Part shown: piece by piece, positions 37,286 through 49,088 of the stretch | Position numbering within the stretch: position 1 is the first letter of the stretch | Layout of the letters: each line of letters begins with the position of its first letter | DNA from: Epiperipatus broadwayi | Taxonomy: Eukaryota > Onychophora > Udeonychophora > Euonychophora > Peripatidae | DNA: 64,000 nt | Reading direction: 5' to 3' | Assembly: GCA_028023455.1 (NCBI GenBank) | Contig: JAQFVV010006220.1 | Location: 9,069,916-9,133,915, forward strand | Program-made: the position numbers and the translations under genes | Notes under the pieces: model-generated | The model's input: only the letters and a program-made list of their open reading frames with translations | Database searches by the model: none | Told to the model about the DNA's origin: nothing

Positions 37286-37889
37286 ATTATTTATCTTTTC
37301 AAAATGTGTGTTATCAGGTCAGTCAGCAATATGAGATGGCATAGAGAGTTGAGGATCATGTGAAAGTTTGAGTTCGAATTCCTTATACATTATATGTGCA
37401 GGTGTGTGTAAACCTGTACAGTGTATTAAATTAAAAAAGTAAAAAAAAAAATCAATGTATAATTTTAAAAGCACACATTATTTTACATATAAAAGAATTT
37501 TCACAAAGTAAATTACTAATACAAATTGTAAAATATTAAATGATAATAAAAGACTTATATTCTGTTTTATAGGAGATCATGTGACACAGCAGTACTTCTC
37601 AAATTCATTGATACAAAAGTTCTCATGAAATATCTAGAAACATTCATAACTCTCCAAAGAAAAAATTTGTAGTAGAGACATATGCTATTGTTAAACAATT
37701 TTATTGCATTTATATTTAGTTGATTTAAATAATTTTTTATTTATATGTTTATTATAATATAAGATATTTAAAGCATTACAAATATTACAAAGATCATGAA
37801 ATATAACATAAAAAATTCATTAATAATAATTAGAACAAAAATTGAATAATACAGCAAAAGAGATTTAATAGTTTAATGCGATGGAAGTG

Positions 37890-39335
37890 TTTTAATATTG
37901 CTACACAAAAATTCAGTACTGGGTGAAATATTTGAGATAGCAATTCTTAGATTTTTATCTCAATCTTTTTGTTAATAAATAAGATCTATGCTTATTTTTA
38001 AGTAGTTCTAGCAATAAAAATGCAGTTTCACAAAGATTGTAAATGAAAACAGAAACAGAATATTAAAGGCTGTGTTTATCAATGAAGGTTATTCTGTTTG
38101 ACACTAGATCCAACATTCTGAAAAATCCTTATTACAAAATTCTGATTCAAGAGTTGTAAGTAGTTTATTGTGTGATGACCATGAGAGATTTTCTAACATG
38201 TAAGGATGGAGTGATAGGCATTCTTATTTATTCATATTTTTTATTTTCATTTGTTAGAAAAAATTTTTAAAAATCATTGAATTTATAATGTGGTTAATTA
38301 TTATTCTTTTACTTCCTGCTGATAATAAATATTATTTTCTTCAAGAAATTCATGGAGAGAAGCAAACATTTTTGTATTATTATCCCTAAAACATTTTAAC
38401 CAAGCAGAAAGTTTATTTTGAAATGCTTAAAATTTTGATTTAGGATCAATGTATTGGGGCTTTTTCCTTACAGAGAGTGATTCAATTCATTTATTTTTTT
38501 AAAAAAATTATGCCGAGTAAAAAAGCAAAGATATCTCATTTTGATCAGAAAAATGAGATGTTAATGTGGAATTTTTACTAAAGAAAAAAAAATTGTAATT
38601 AATTTTTTAATATTAAAATTCATTTTAGAACTTTACTATGGGATAGTCATTTTCTTCTGTGTGATTTTAAAGAAATCCATAATTAAATTGTATCACTTGG
38701 AATAAAATGGTGTTACTATTTGTATAATTAACTAATATGGAAATTGTTGATAACACTTTACTAGGTGATTCTTCCATATATTAAAATATTAGGTCTTGTC
38801 TGTGGATTATGCAATGAATATGTCTTGCAATTAGATAAACTTTTTTTTTAATTTTCTTGTAAATCATGAAATTCTGCTAGCTATGACTGCAACCCCATCA
38901 GTACAAATCCCAGTGCACTTTTATCATTCAAGTGCATTTTCTTTTTTAAAAAAGGTTATTCATCTATCTCTTTTTTTAGTTGCAATGGAAAAATGTCTAT
39001 AAAACAACAGGTTTTCATAAATTTTTTGGTATTTGACAATGAACAGTTAAATTAGAATCATTCATATTGTCAGTTGACACATCGAGGTGAATGGCTAACA
39101 TAATACTTTGCTTGATTTGTGATAACATAGACATAATATTGTCAGCAATGCTATCTACTTTTTTGTGTGTCATTGGACAGCCATTTATTATAAGTGGTTG
39201 TTATTACAGAACCACAGATAGTTTTGCAAATTTTTATTGATGCTGGATAGTTAACATTTTCACTAATTGGATAAGATTTTTTTTTGGTTTAGCAATTAAG
39301 CCAGAAAATTTGAAAAAAGTTTTTATTAATTTATC
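37890..39335 (-). pseudogene. hAT transposase fossil, catalytic and C-terminal parts
   Basis: On the minus strand, GICTDGVAVIAS near 38885-38920 matches the CTDGA.AM block that contains a catalytic aspartate in hAT transposases. Upstream is DVSTDNMNDSNLTVHCQ near 39060. Downstream come INELNHSL near 38480 and NLCETAFLLLELLKNKHRSY near 38010, the last being the dimerisation region close to the C-terminus. Frameshifts and stops lie between them. The order and wording are those of ZBED5/SCAND3-like proteins. Confidence 0.75.
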
Positions 39336-39339
39336 AATT

Positions 39340-40430
39340 AATTTAGTATATATGATATGATAATATGTTGGACTATTTCTATCATCTATCATTATATGTT
39401 GAATGTATAGTAAATTTCAAATTTTATTTAAACTTTTCAAATACAAACAAGTTATTAAATAAATAGACAACACAGATTAGTAATTATACAATGTTTTGAG
39501 CAGTATTATTCTTCAGGTGTTTTTGACCTGACTAATGACAACATTAATATAGGAATTTAACTTACACCTTTAGATTCCTGAATATCAAATTTTAAGGCAA
39601 CACTCTAACCAACTGAGCACTTCTTTCAAAGACAACAGATAGTACAAATTGCATATATTTTATAAGCGTTGGTTCAAATCCTCCTTATTTCTTTAATTTT
39701 TTAAAAACTTTTTTCCATGAGCAAGGTTAACTAGAGGCTTTCCCATTGTCAAAGATGCAATTTTTGTTTTTCGGCATTTACAGTTTAGGCTTGGTAAAAG
39801 TTAGATTTCCTTGATGTATGATATGGCTTTGGAAAACTGTTCTAATGTTATATTGATTGCAGAATTCCTTTATTTGTCTGGCATTCATCAATAATTGGTT
39901 TTTTTTCTTAAGATAGCTCTTTTTGTTGTTTATTAAAGATTTTCTTAATGATGATGGATCTTCATTAGAGTTTATGTGAATCTTTTTATTTTCCAAATCA
40001 CTGGTTTCCAAATGAACTTGTTTTACTCTGTTCCACAGTGACATTATGACAAATACTTGCCAGCATGTGTGTAAGTTTCCTATACACTGTTGTTTTTACT
40101 TTGTGTTGGTTTTCTATACATTGTTGTTTTACATTGCCCTGAGGGAGACTTGTCTCAAGAACATCTAAGAAAGACAATTTTGTTCTCATTCTGATTCCTT
40201 GTGAATTTAATTGAAAGAGATATATGCTGTTGATATGCATCCAGAATGACTATAATTGTGCCATACTACAAATGTATCAACATAGTGAAGCCACATTTTA
40301 GGTGGACATGTAGTAGTATTTATAGCTATTATTTCAAGTTTTTCCACATAAATTTTGCTAGGCAAGGATTAGAGTGGTGATCTCATGGCCATTACTTGAT
40401 TTTGATGGAAGAATTCTGAATTATGTTGCT
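39340..40430 (-). pseudogene. Penelope-like element, left half of a head-to-head pair
   Basis: Read on the minus strand, 40240-39780 corresponds to the part after the reverse transcriptase core. It holds a segment matching SFLDVLETSLPQGNVK, an LWNRVKQVHLETSDLENKK block and QYNIRTVFQSHIIHQGNLTF, followed by TKPKL. The right-hand copy has the same words on the plus strand (LWNRAKEVYSETNGLENK, TKPKLEML). Next comes the 3' tail with an A-box-like GTGCTCAGTTGG near 39610 and a decayed hammerhead near 39520. The GIY-YIG domain is absent from this half. It is 5'-truncated where it meets the other copy near 40430. Confidence 0.75.
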
Positions 40431-40439
40431 GAGAATTCT

Positions 40440-41850
40440 TCCAACAAAATCAAGGAATTGCCATGGGATTGCCACTGTACCTTTGCTTACCAATATTTAC
40501 ATGGAAGAACATAAAACCACAGCCATAAATACTATTTCATATCTGCCTAAAGTGTGACTTTGCTATGTTGATGATAACATTTGTGGTATGGCTACATGGA
40601 AAGGCACAATTATAATCATTCTGGATGCATGTTAACAACATATCTTCCATTAAATTCACAATGGAATCAGAATGAGAAAATTGTCATTCTTAAATGTTCC
40701 TGTAATAAGACTCCCTCTGAAAAAAGTAAAAACAATAGGGTATAGGAAACCAACACACACTAGTAAGTACTTGGCATATACATCCAACCATACTAGAAGC
40801 ACTAAACATGATATTATGCTATCACTGTGGAACAGAGCAAAGGAAGTTTATTCAGAAACCAATGGTTTGGAAAATAAAGATTCATATGGAACAAACTCTC
40901 ATGAAAAATTGCTATCTATCAGTAGTCATCAAGAAAACATTTAATAGACAACAAAAAGAGAGATCAAAAGAAAAATATATTGGTACTGTAGGGTATCTAT
41001 ACATATCAGGAATGGAAGACAAATTTTAAAAAATCTACAGTAAATATGACATTAGAACTGCTTTCCAAAGCCATACTACACTTTGAGGAAATCTAATTTC
41101 TACCAAGCCTAAACTGGAAATGCTGAAAAACAAAAACTGCATCTACAAAATACAATGTGAATGTGGAAGGAAGTATATTGGTGAGACCTTTTGCCCTGTT
41201 GAACAGTGATTGAAAGAATACAAACTAATGATTAAAATAGAAAAACCAGATGTGTCTACAGTAACAGACCATGTATGTACTAATGACCATTTGTTCAATT
41301 AGGAAAATACAAAAATATTGGATAGAGAGAAAAAAGTGCAAAAAAGAAAATTCAAAAAAGTTGTTCATATGACAATGGCAAATAATCCTAAAAATCAACC
41401 AAATGAGACACTACCCCATGTATGGAAGCCTCTAGTTAACCTTGCTCTTGGAAAAAAGTATTAAAAAATTTGATGGACTCTGGATGATTTGAACTAATCA
41501 ACATGAAATTTCTATTATCTGTTCTTTTTTACAAATCATTAACTTAAAATATCAATATTCAAGAATATAAAGGTGTAAGTTTGACTCCTATGCTAATATT
41601 ATGGCTTGCTAAACCAGCAATAGCAGAAGAAGATTGGAGAATAATACTAATCAAAATGATGTATGATTACTAATCCATGTTGTCTATTTGTGTGTTATTA
41701 CTAACAAATTGTTTGTATTTGAAAATTTAAATAAAGTTTAAATTTTTTATACATCCAATGTTTAATGATAGATGATGAAAATACTCCAACATATTATCAC
41801 ATCTAATATACCATCATCACAAACCTTCAGGAAAACACTAATTTAATATA
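40440..41850 (+). pseudogene. Penelope-like element with RT and GIY-YIG pieces, right half
   Basis: The plus strand begins in the reverse transcriptase core: GIAMGLPL near 40458, then CYVDD at 40561-40575, followed after a one-base shift by TFVVW. Then come a thumb/linker part with KLSFLNVPVIRLPLKKVK and YRKPTHTSKYLAYTSNHTRS (near 40675-40800), the LWNRAKEVYSETNGLENK block, and the GIY-YIG endonuclease CIYKIQCECGRKYIGET at 41130-41190. After that is a tail with REKKVQKRKFKEVVH near 41325. The 3' flank carries the B-box-like and hammerhead-like words seen in the PLE tails at 20 kb and ends near CTTCAGGAAAACACT. Several frameshifts make it inactive. It is 5'-truncated. Confidence 0.82.
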
Positions 41851-41879
41851 GGTTGCATTTGAAAAAAAATTAAGTTGTG

Positions 41880-42170
41880 TTTGAACTAAATTTAAGTTGT
41901 GTTTTATGTCTTTGGCCTTTCTTTCAAAATATTTAATTGTCTTATTTCTTAAATTCACTATTCACAGCATTTAAATATCAACTAAATTTTACAGATTTCA
42001 TATAATCAATTAATAGCTGTTTCTGACAGATTACATGCATATTCTTGAGAGAATTATGAGGGCACAAATCCACATTTCAAGTAAGAAAGATCATATTACA
42101 ATTTTTTTATCACATTTTCTAATTCTTGCCACTCTGTGTTGAAAATGATTTCAGTGCATTTGCTGGTTCT
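41880..42170 (-). pseudogene. hAT transposase fossil, N-terminal part
   Basis: On the minus strand the words NKTIKYFERKAKDIKHNLNL (near 41880-41950) match the segment that follows the BED zinc finger in ZBED-type hAT proteins (typically KH..L..K...FF.RK). The finger itself should lie near 41960-42160 but is too decayed to read. It continues the same transposase as 37890-39335, from which it is separated by the PLE pair. Confidence 0.55.
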
Positions 42171-42599
42171 CGTAAAATGTAAGACAGTCTCACTAATGAC
42201 TTGGATTCTTTGATATCTTTACTGCCTTTGACTATTGATCTCTATAAATACATCTGTTTTTATTGACTACTTATCCATCTCAGAGTTAAATTTTTAATGA
42301 AGAATTATCAAATGCACTAATATCAGTGATATTCACTACACAGTCAAAAGTAGTAAACAGTGTAACGATATTTCCTGATCTTTATAGTACTGATGTATAT
42401 GAATGATAAAATAAACAGAGTAATTATTCGGTCTTGCTATATTACATAGCATATAAATTTTCACATTCAAATTTTAAAAATATATTTTATATATAAAAAT
42501 AAATCTTAGTATTTATTTCTAATTTAAAAGTTTGAATTTATTTTTATGGCTCCCCTTGACAAAATCCATAGTCCCAGTTTGAGAAGCTCTGGCATAGAA

Positions 42600-43497
42600 C
42601 ATCAAAATGAAAGCTTAAATAAAACGATTTTCTCTAACGTTCCTCATCTGGAATTTATCTGTGAATTTTTAGTTCTTAAGCCCACCAGTTTACCTCTTTA
42701 TTAAAACAATCAAAAGACCAAATATAAATCAAAGAGATCAACATAGTAAAACATTTAGGAACACACAATTCATTAAAAAAAAAAAAGAGTTGGGTTTTTC
42801 CTCCAAAAGTTCCAGTTTTATGTAAAAAATAAAATATTTCAATTGAAATACTGAATAAATAAATAAATAAAAATTTAAAAATATACTTTAAACTGAAACA
42901 ATTAAAAAGGATTTGATTAGTAATGAAGTTGCTTTCAAGATTAGGGAGTTGCTGCCCAAAATTGTGCAAGGCAAATAAATTGAATGATTTTATTGCTTAG
43001 TATCATCTACCTCTTGAACAATACTAGTGGCAGATTTAATAGTTTACAACTTTTCTCAGTTCCAATTATTTGTTACTCAACTAAGCATTTATCTTGAAAA
43101 AATTTAGTCTAAGTCCACTATTTTACCACTGCACAGAGAAACTGAATTTAGAATTGAATGACTAAATATTAGGCATTTAATACCGTATATATTTATAAAT
43201 GTGTATTTATTATTTTTTTTCATTTAAAATTATTTATTAAACTTTATATTTTTTCCTAATTCCAAGCAGCCCGAGATTTTCCCCCCAGATATTCAATTCA
43301 TAATCAACCCAATGAGATATCTAATTATTAGTTTAAAATATAAAAGCAAATCTTTTAGCTAATGATAATTAAGAAAAAGTCAATAAACATTCATCACTTA
43401 GCTCATTAAGTATTGTTTTCTTTGTGGCATAACTATAGTCTATTGCAAAAATACTTTACCTGCAATTTAATTAAAGAATGATTAATTTTAGTCTGTC
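42600..43497. other. AT-rich spacer
   Basis: A 97-codon minus-strand frame (42676-42969) is present but has no recognisable domain and is typical of chance frames here. Nothing else supported. Confidence 0.4.
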
Positions 43498-43686
<189 letters not shown>

Positions 43687-43911
43687 ATTGTATTTTGGAA
43701 AAAAGTTAGTTAAAATTTAGGATTTTACTTTATCTTAAACTAATTATGCATATGCTCTGTGTAATTTAGCTTCATGATAGAATAATGGATTCTTAAACCT
43801 AAGATTCCTGGATAAAAAAAGCAGTCATTCTCTTATTTCTGTTATTTGAATATCATATACTCTTTCAAATGTTAAATCTTCGTAGTTCTTATTACCTTGC
43901 ACAATTTACTG

Positions 43912-44010
43912 CAATGGTAGAGTAATAACTCAAGAATCAAAAGACTTTGAATTGAAGCTCTGGTGCTCAACATCAAAAAATCTCTCATGCATTGATCCCC
44001 CCCCCCCCAA
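43912..44010 (+). repeat. tRNA-like SINE head followed by a C run
   Basis: GCAATGGTAGAGTAATAACT, then GACTTTGAATTGAAGCTC, then GGTGCTC has the spacing and partial wording of a tRNA-derived SINE head. A run of 10 to 11 C follows near 43998. No downstream body or target duplication was found. Confidence 0.38.
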
Positions 44011-44334
44011 ATAATTGTGAAGTCTTTCTCAAAATCATGATTCAATGTTTTTTTGTATTGGTCAAAGTTGAAGATGATTTTTTAAAAATAACCACATTAT
44101 ATATATTAGTAAATCAATATTTTTTCTCTAAACTCTTTTTTCAAAGACTTAAGTTGAAATTTTATATAAATTTAACCACATAATTACTGTATTTTAAATA
44201 CACATATATAAATTGTGGTGTCTGAGTATAATTAAAATTTTCAATAAACTAATTATTTAAAAAATATTTAATCATTATATGCATCCTAAACAAATTCCAC
44301 TAGATATAGAAAAAATTTCAGAGTTTCTACTTAA

Positions 44335-44475
44335 ATGTTACATATTAAATAAGTGCTGGGTTTTGAGTTGATATTTTAGATCTAGTGTCTGAATATTCTA
44401 GCTCCTCACTGATGTGAGTCAAAAGTTCAATACTAATTGATCTGGAATTGGGAATGTTCTATATAGAGAATTTAA
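44335..44475 (+). mobile_element. Decayed family A repeat
   Basis: TAGATCTAGTGTCTGAATAT, CTCCTCACTGATG and AATTGATCTGGAATTGGGAA follow the reverse-orientation family A unit around its ribozyme. The core reads CUGAUGU and stem II is gone, so the ribozyme is dead. Confidence 0.55.
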
Positions 44476-44479
44476 ATAT

Positions 44480-44999
44480 TTTTCTCTTACTGCAATTATC
44501 AATTAAAAGCTTGTTTGAGCTATTGGTATGCTCTCTATACTACATATTTGTAAATACAAACTCATAAAAGCAATATCATGCTATATATGACTTGCTTTAT
44601 TGATTATTATAATCTTTCTATACATGTATATATTATTCATATCTTATATGTTTATGTAGTCAAACATTGCTTTAAATATTTTGTTACAATTTTTACTAAG
44701 AATCAATTAATTAATTTTTCTAGTGTTAATCTTATTTTTATTTTATTAATATACTTTTATAAACAATTTACAAAAATTAAGTTATGCCATTTTTTTTTAA
44801 AAGTAAGGAATTCAGTATTATTTCAAATTTTATTAAAATTAAGAAATCAAGAGATTTTAACTCTCAACCACTACAACCTATAAAAATTACACAATTACTA
44901 CATGTTGATATTACATATCTCTAAGAAATTAATTAGATTGCATTCAATAAAGTAGGAAATTTAAAGATTATATAGAATTTATTCATAAAAATAATTAAT
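44480..44999. other. AT-rich spacer
   Basis: A 101-codon plus-strand frame (44578-44883) is rich in Ile, Tyr and Phe with no domain. I regard it as chance. Confidence 0.4.
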
Positions 45000-45890
45000 A
45001 TTTCCATGTTTCACAATAGATATTTTTAAAAAATGCCAATTAATGTTATTTAAAAAAACTGGAACTACTATTGTTATTAATCAGTGATTATATAATTTTG
45101 TAAAAAGTTATGAATAAAGTAATCCTGGGATATTGCTAACATGAATAAAAAGTTTTTTAATGCTTTATGACCACAGTAACATGTTTTTTCATCTATAAAT
45201 GTGTATCCAGTGGCTATCTTTGCTCTTGTTATACTTTAATAGTGCCAAATGCATCATATCATTTTGTCAGAGTATAATTTGCACATTTTTTCTCATCTAA
45301 ATTATTAATTCCATCTTTTGATAAATTGTAATTGGTGATCATCAGAGATTTTCCAATTTTAGCATCAATGCTTGCAGAACATTGCATTGAAGAAATCACC
45401 AGTGCCACTTTTGATTTATTCAAAAAATAATACAATAAAATTAAGTTCTCCAGTAAATTTATAAAAACTATTGTTGACTTCTCTATTTTTGCAAAAGTAA
45501 AACAGATGGTATATGCCTTTTATTTTTCTTTAGTGTTTTTAGTATATAAGTCTATTCTTATACTGTTACACAATTTCTAAATATGTGTATCAATTGTCTC
45601 CTGTTACATTTCTATTACTTTTTATTGGATTCACTAATCTGATAACTGATTGAGAGGAAATGGATTTTTTCTTCTGATCATAAGGTTTTACCATCAGAGC
45701 TTTTTCAGAATAAATATAGTCATTATAAAATTAATTATTTCTGACATTTATCAAACATTACACTTTTATTCCATACTTCAATGTGACATATTTTGAATCA
45801 ATAGTGGACTTTAAATAGCGTAAGCATTTCATTTACTGTAGGATAATTATTGAGTGAAAAATTGGTCTTTTCTATAACTTCTTTTAACAC
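45000..45890 (-). pseudogene. piggyBac-like transposase fossil, catalytic part
   Basis: On the minus strand the pieces follow piggyBac transposase order. They are NNYPTVNEMLTLF near 45850 (family: E..TIDEML..F), KYVTLKYGIKV near 45770, SVIRLVNPIKSNRNVTGDN near 45620 (family: GRN.T.DNFFTS), CKNREVNNSFYKFTGEL near 45480, SKVALVISSMQCSASID near 45400 and YNLSKDGINNLDEK near 45320 (family: YN.TKGGVD.LDQ). Stops and shifts break the frame. Its right border abuts the LINE fossil at about 45890 in mid-protein. Either the piggyBac jumped into the LINE or a deletion joined them. No terminal repeats seen. Confidence 0.72.
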
Positions 45891-47660
45891 TTGGATATGA
45901 TCTACTATACTAAAACCACTTTTAAATCCCAGCTTCTCCTTTTGCTTGGTTGAAATCCAATGTTCTCTATAGATGAGTTATAATTATCTTGATAAAAATT
46001 TTGTATAAAACTGATAAAAGACTGATATGTCTATAATTTCAAATATCTTCTTTATCAACTTTTTAAAATATTAATAATGCATTCTTCCAAACATATGGTT
46101 CAACTTTATCATTTAGACATTGGTATATAACTTTGCCAATTTTTTTATCCCTTCACCTGCTTCTTTTAATATATTGATAATATTTCCATCATTACCTGGA
46201 GCTTTTCTCTTCATCACAAATTTAATTGCATATCTTATTTTTTCATTTAAAATCCTGGGCAATTCAGAAGATATGATAGATGTAGAAGGTACTTGTTCTT
46301 TGTTACTAAATAATTTTTGATAGAACTCTTCTACCCATTTCATGATGTTATCTCTCTTTTTAGTAATAGTTCCATATTTTTTACTTATTACAGATATAAG
46401 TCTCCTACCAATACCAAAATAGTGTTTTACACTCTTGAAACTTTTATTCTCTTCTATTGATATTTACATTTTCTTATATCATTATCAACTCATTTTTGCA
46501 CCATTTTACAAAATTCAAGATATTCAAAACTTCTTAATGAATCATTTTTATATATCTTTATATTTCTTCTTTTCTTCATAAATTCTCTAGTCTCAATAAA
46601 ATTATTAGTCAATCACTGCTTTCTTCTAACAGCTATCTTTGTTGCAGTTTTTAAAAGTGTATCAGTTATTTTTTATTAATTTTATTCAAATCTGAATCAT
46701 GTTCAAAATGTACTAATACTTGAAAATGATTTGCAAGTTCTAATTTAAATTCATTGGAATGTTTCTGAAGATTAGGAATATCTACTGTAAATATTGTTTT
46801 TCTTAATAATTTTTGGCTCTCTAGTTTTGCATTAATACATATCTTACATCTTACTAATTGATTATCTTTTTTGTGTTGAATTTATTAAGGACATTACAAT
46901 CTTGAAATATGTATATTTTGTTAGTCAGAATATAATCAAATTCTTATGTACCTTCATTTGAATGCTTCCATATCCATTTCCTTTTAACATTTTTTTCAAA
47001 AAAGGAGTTCATAATACAAAGTTTTACTATTTCTGCAAATTACACAAGTCTATGTCCTCTCTCATTTCTATTACCATAAGCAAATGTATTACCTGCAACA
47101 TTTTTATCTTTCATTTGTTTATTAATTCTAGCATTAAAGTCTCCCATAATAAGTTTAAAATGTTGTTTAGTCTGATCAAAAGCCTTTTGTGCATCCATAT
47201 AAAAATATCTACTACTTCATCACTATGAAAACTTGTTGGGGCATAAACATCAATTATCTCATTTGATATCTGCTATTAAGCTAAATAACTAATCTTGCCA
47301 CTCTGTCTGATAAACCATCAATCTGCACAATGTTGTTCTTCAACTTTTTATTTATAATGAATCTTACTCCACTTGTACTTCAAATATTTGTGCCTTTGTT
47401 GTAAAATACATGTCAACTTTTTAAATCATCTCCTCAACTTTTCTTTTAACTTCACAAAATCCAATAATGTCCCATTCCTGCAGTTGAAAGTGATCTGCAG
47501 TTGTAAATACCTAAATAAAAAATCATCATCAAATGTCAGTCTCAGTCCATAATCAGGTAATTCTTAGCACTCTCTGCCTTCAGCCACCATTCACTGCCTT
47601 GGTTGGTAATTTTACAGACTCCTGGTAATAAGGGTTATGGTTTAATTTTGCCTGTAAGGA
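45891..47660 (-). pseudogene. RTE-like LINE, decayed, copy 2
   Basis: Minus strand, from right to left. The endonuclease lies at about 47040-47500, with a QMRLMFMPQQ-type piece, YGCTKGF and a GRL.C.N relic of GDFNAR. A linker follows. The reverse transcriptase start is at 46113-46343: KWVEEFYQKLFSNKEQVPST, ELPRILNEKIRYAIKF and KRKAPGNDG. The next RT region is near 45900-46110, with VWKNALLIF, KEDI.NYR.ISLLSVLYKIF and RTLDFNQ. It ends where the piggyBac fossil begins. The 76-codon open stretch is the longest surviving piece. Confidence 0.78.
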
Positions 47661-48800
47661 TTTATATATCTATTAGAAATTTCTTTTCATTCACACACAC
47701 ATTCATTCTGTTTTATTCAGGAAATTGAGAAGAAAAACCATGATGTTTTTTGATCTTAAATCCAGAGGTAAAAAGCCAATAAATTCACTATGCTGGCTAA
47801 TGCATGTTGGTGAGAATCCCATTCATGTTCATAGAGTATATGAATAATCAAATAGTATTAACAGCTGCAATGACAAGAACATATGAAGTTGAAATTAGGA
47901 ATTTGCCCTGCTCAGTTCCTTTAATGTCTCCAAGAGGAGTCAAAGGGCCTCCTTTTCCTTAACAGAAAACTCCTTATATCCATATTTCATTATCAAAAGA
48001 GCTGAAAATAATATAGTATACCACTTTATTCTAAGCCTTGGATTTTAAATATAGCTTGATTTGTTTGACATGCATAGAAATAAGGATAAATTTTAAACTC
48101 AATCCAAATGTAATGATGGAAACAATAGTTTAAACCTAAATTAAATAAATAAAATCAAGAGATGGTATCTAATTTTATAAATCTTTGAAAATAATAAATA
48201 AAAATCAAATAAATGAAAATTGGTTTACTCTCTTTCATTTCCATATGTTTTAGCTATGCTTTGTCTCTTAAAATGATAAATAATATTTTACTTAATGGAA
48301 GTATAAGTAATATTATCATTTTAATATTTACAAATATCAAATACTATTTATTACATTAGATATGAGGAATAATTTAATAATGATGCAAAAAAAAATATAT
48401 TCCAAAAATGAATAAAACATTGGAAGATGAAATGTTTTTCAAAATCAATAATGATTATGGTATAAAAAAAAGTCAAAACATTTAATATATTATGAAAAGT
48501 TGGAATTAGAAGGTATTATACATAAATAAACATTTTATAACTTGGTTAAACAAAGAAGTTCCACTTATCTAAAAACATATATGGTAAATATAAAGATGAA
48601 AGCAAATAATCTTTAATAGATAATAATAAACAATTGATATTAGAGTTAAATGAAAAAGTAAACAAATATAAAAAGTATAAATTCATGTTTATTAAAATAG
48701 GATTTGAATTCAATTACTAAGAATAATTGCAGTAACCATTAAATATATATATATATAAGATAAAGTTTAATAACAATATAATTTATAAGCAAAGTTTTCA
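47661..48800. other. AT-rich spacer
   Basis: The first 280 bases may be the 5' end of LINE copy 2, because similar words occur at 31761-32110 beside copy 1 (for example GTTGGTGAGAA followed by CCCA, and CAACAAGAGCATGTG versus TGACAAGAACATATG). Beyond 47950 nothing is recognised. Confidence 0.4.
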
Positions 48801-49088
48801 TTATTAATTCTTAATCAGAAAATAATCAGACTATGACTTGTGATTCTTAATCATATTACTAATTCATTGATGTTATAGTGAGTCTGCAGGATAATGTCAG
48901 TCTGAAATGCTTTAGATTGGCCTATATAATTCCATTTAGATACAAAGATAAGATGTCCATTCTTATTATTTAAAAGTATCTTGCATTTGTGTTTGAGAGT
49001 GTCCTGCATCCTCATAACATTGTTGAGTTAGTAACATGATGATTAAGCAGTGCATGTAAAAGGCTAATTATTTTCTGATTAAGAATAA
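48801..49088. mobile_element. Foldback/MITE-like element
   Basis: TTCTTAATCAGAAAATAAT near 48809 is the inverse of ATTATTTTCTGATTAAGAA near 49066. The inner arms also pair, with TTCTTAATCATATTACTAA against TTAGTAACATGATGATTAA, and TCTGCAGGATAAT against ATCCTGCATCCT-like sequence. The arms are about 105 bp and diverged, around a 75-bp spacer. No coding capacity. No convincing target duplication, so the superfamily is open. Confidence 0.7.

Larger units (their letters stand above)
36873..37386. mobile_element. Family B foldback with hammerheads in both arms
   Basis: The left arm (36873 to about 37075) and right arm (about 37190 to 37386) are inverse copies, for example ATCAGTTGGTCCAGATTACT against AGTAATCTGGACCAACTGAT and GATCCTCAACTCTCTATGC against GCATAGAGAGTTGAGGATC. 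The outer ends contain a B-box-like GAGTTCGAATTCC (37370-37382). The spacer holds CTGATGATGGAAT, shared with the copy at 8.9 kb. Each arm has a hammerhead motif close to the family consensus. The 91-codon frame across the left arm has no known domain. Confidence 0.8.
37590..42591 (-). mobile_element. ZBED-type hAT transposon, 5 kb with a nested insertion
   Basis: The left end is CAGTACTTCTCAAA and the right end inverts to CAGAGCTTCTCAAA, the CAG..CTTCTCAAA form of hAT ends. The flanking 8 bases (TGACACAG and GCATAGAA) do not match clearly, so the target duplication has eroded or I have misplaced an end. Between the ends the minus strand carries transposase pieces in the right order: N-terminal region near 41890-42160, catalytic region near 38890-39330, C-terminus near 37890-38060. 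The stretch 39340-41850 between the first two is a pair of Penelope-like elements, so the hAT was in place first. Without that pair it would be about 2.5 kb. Confidence 0.8.
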
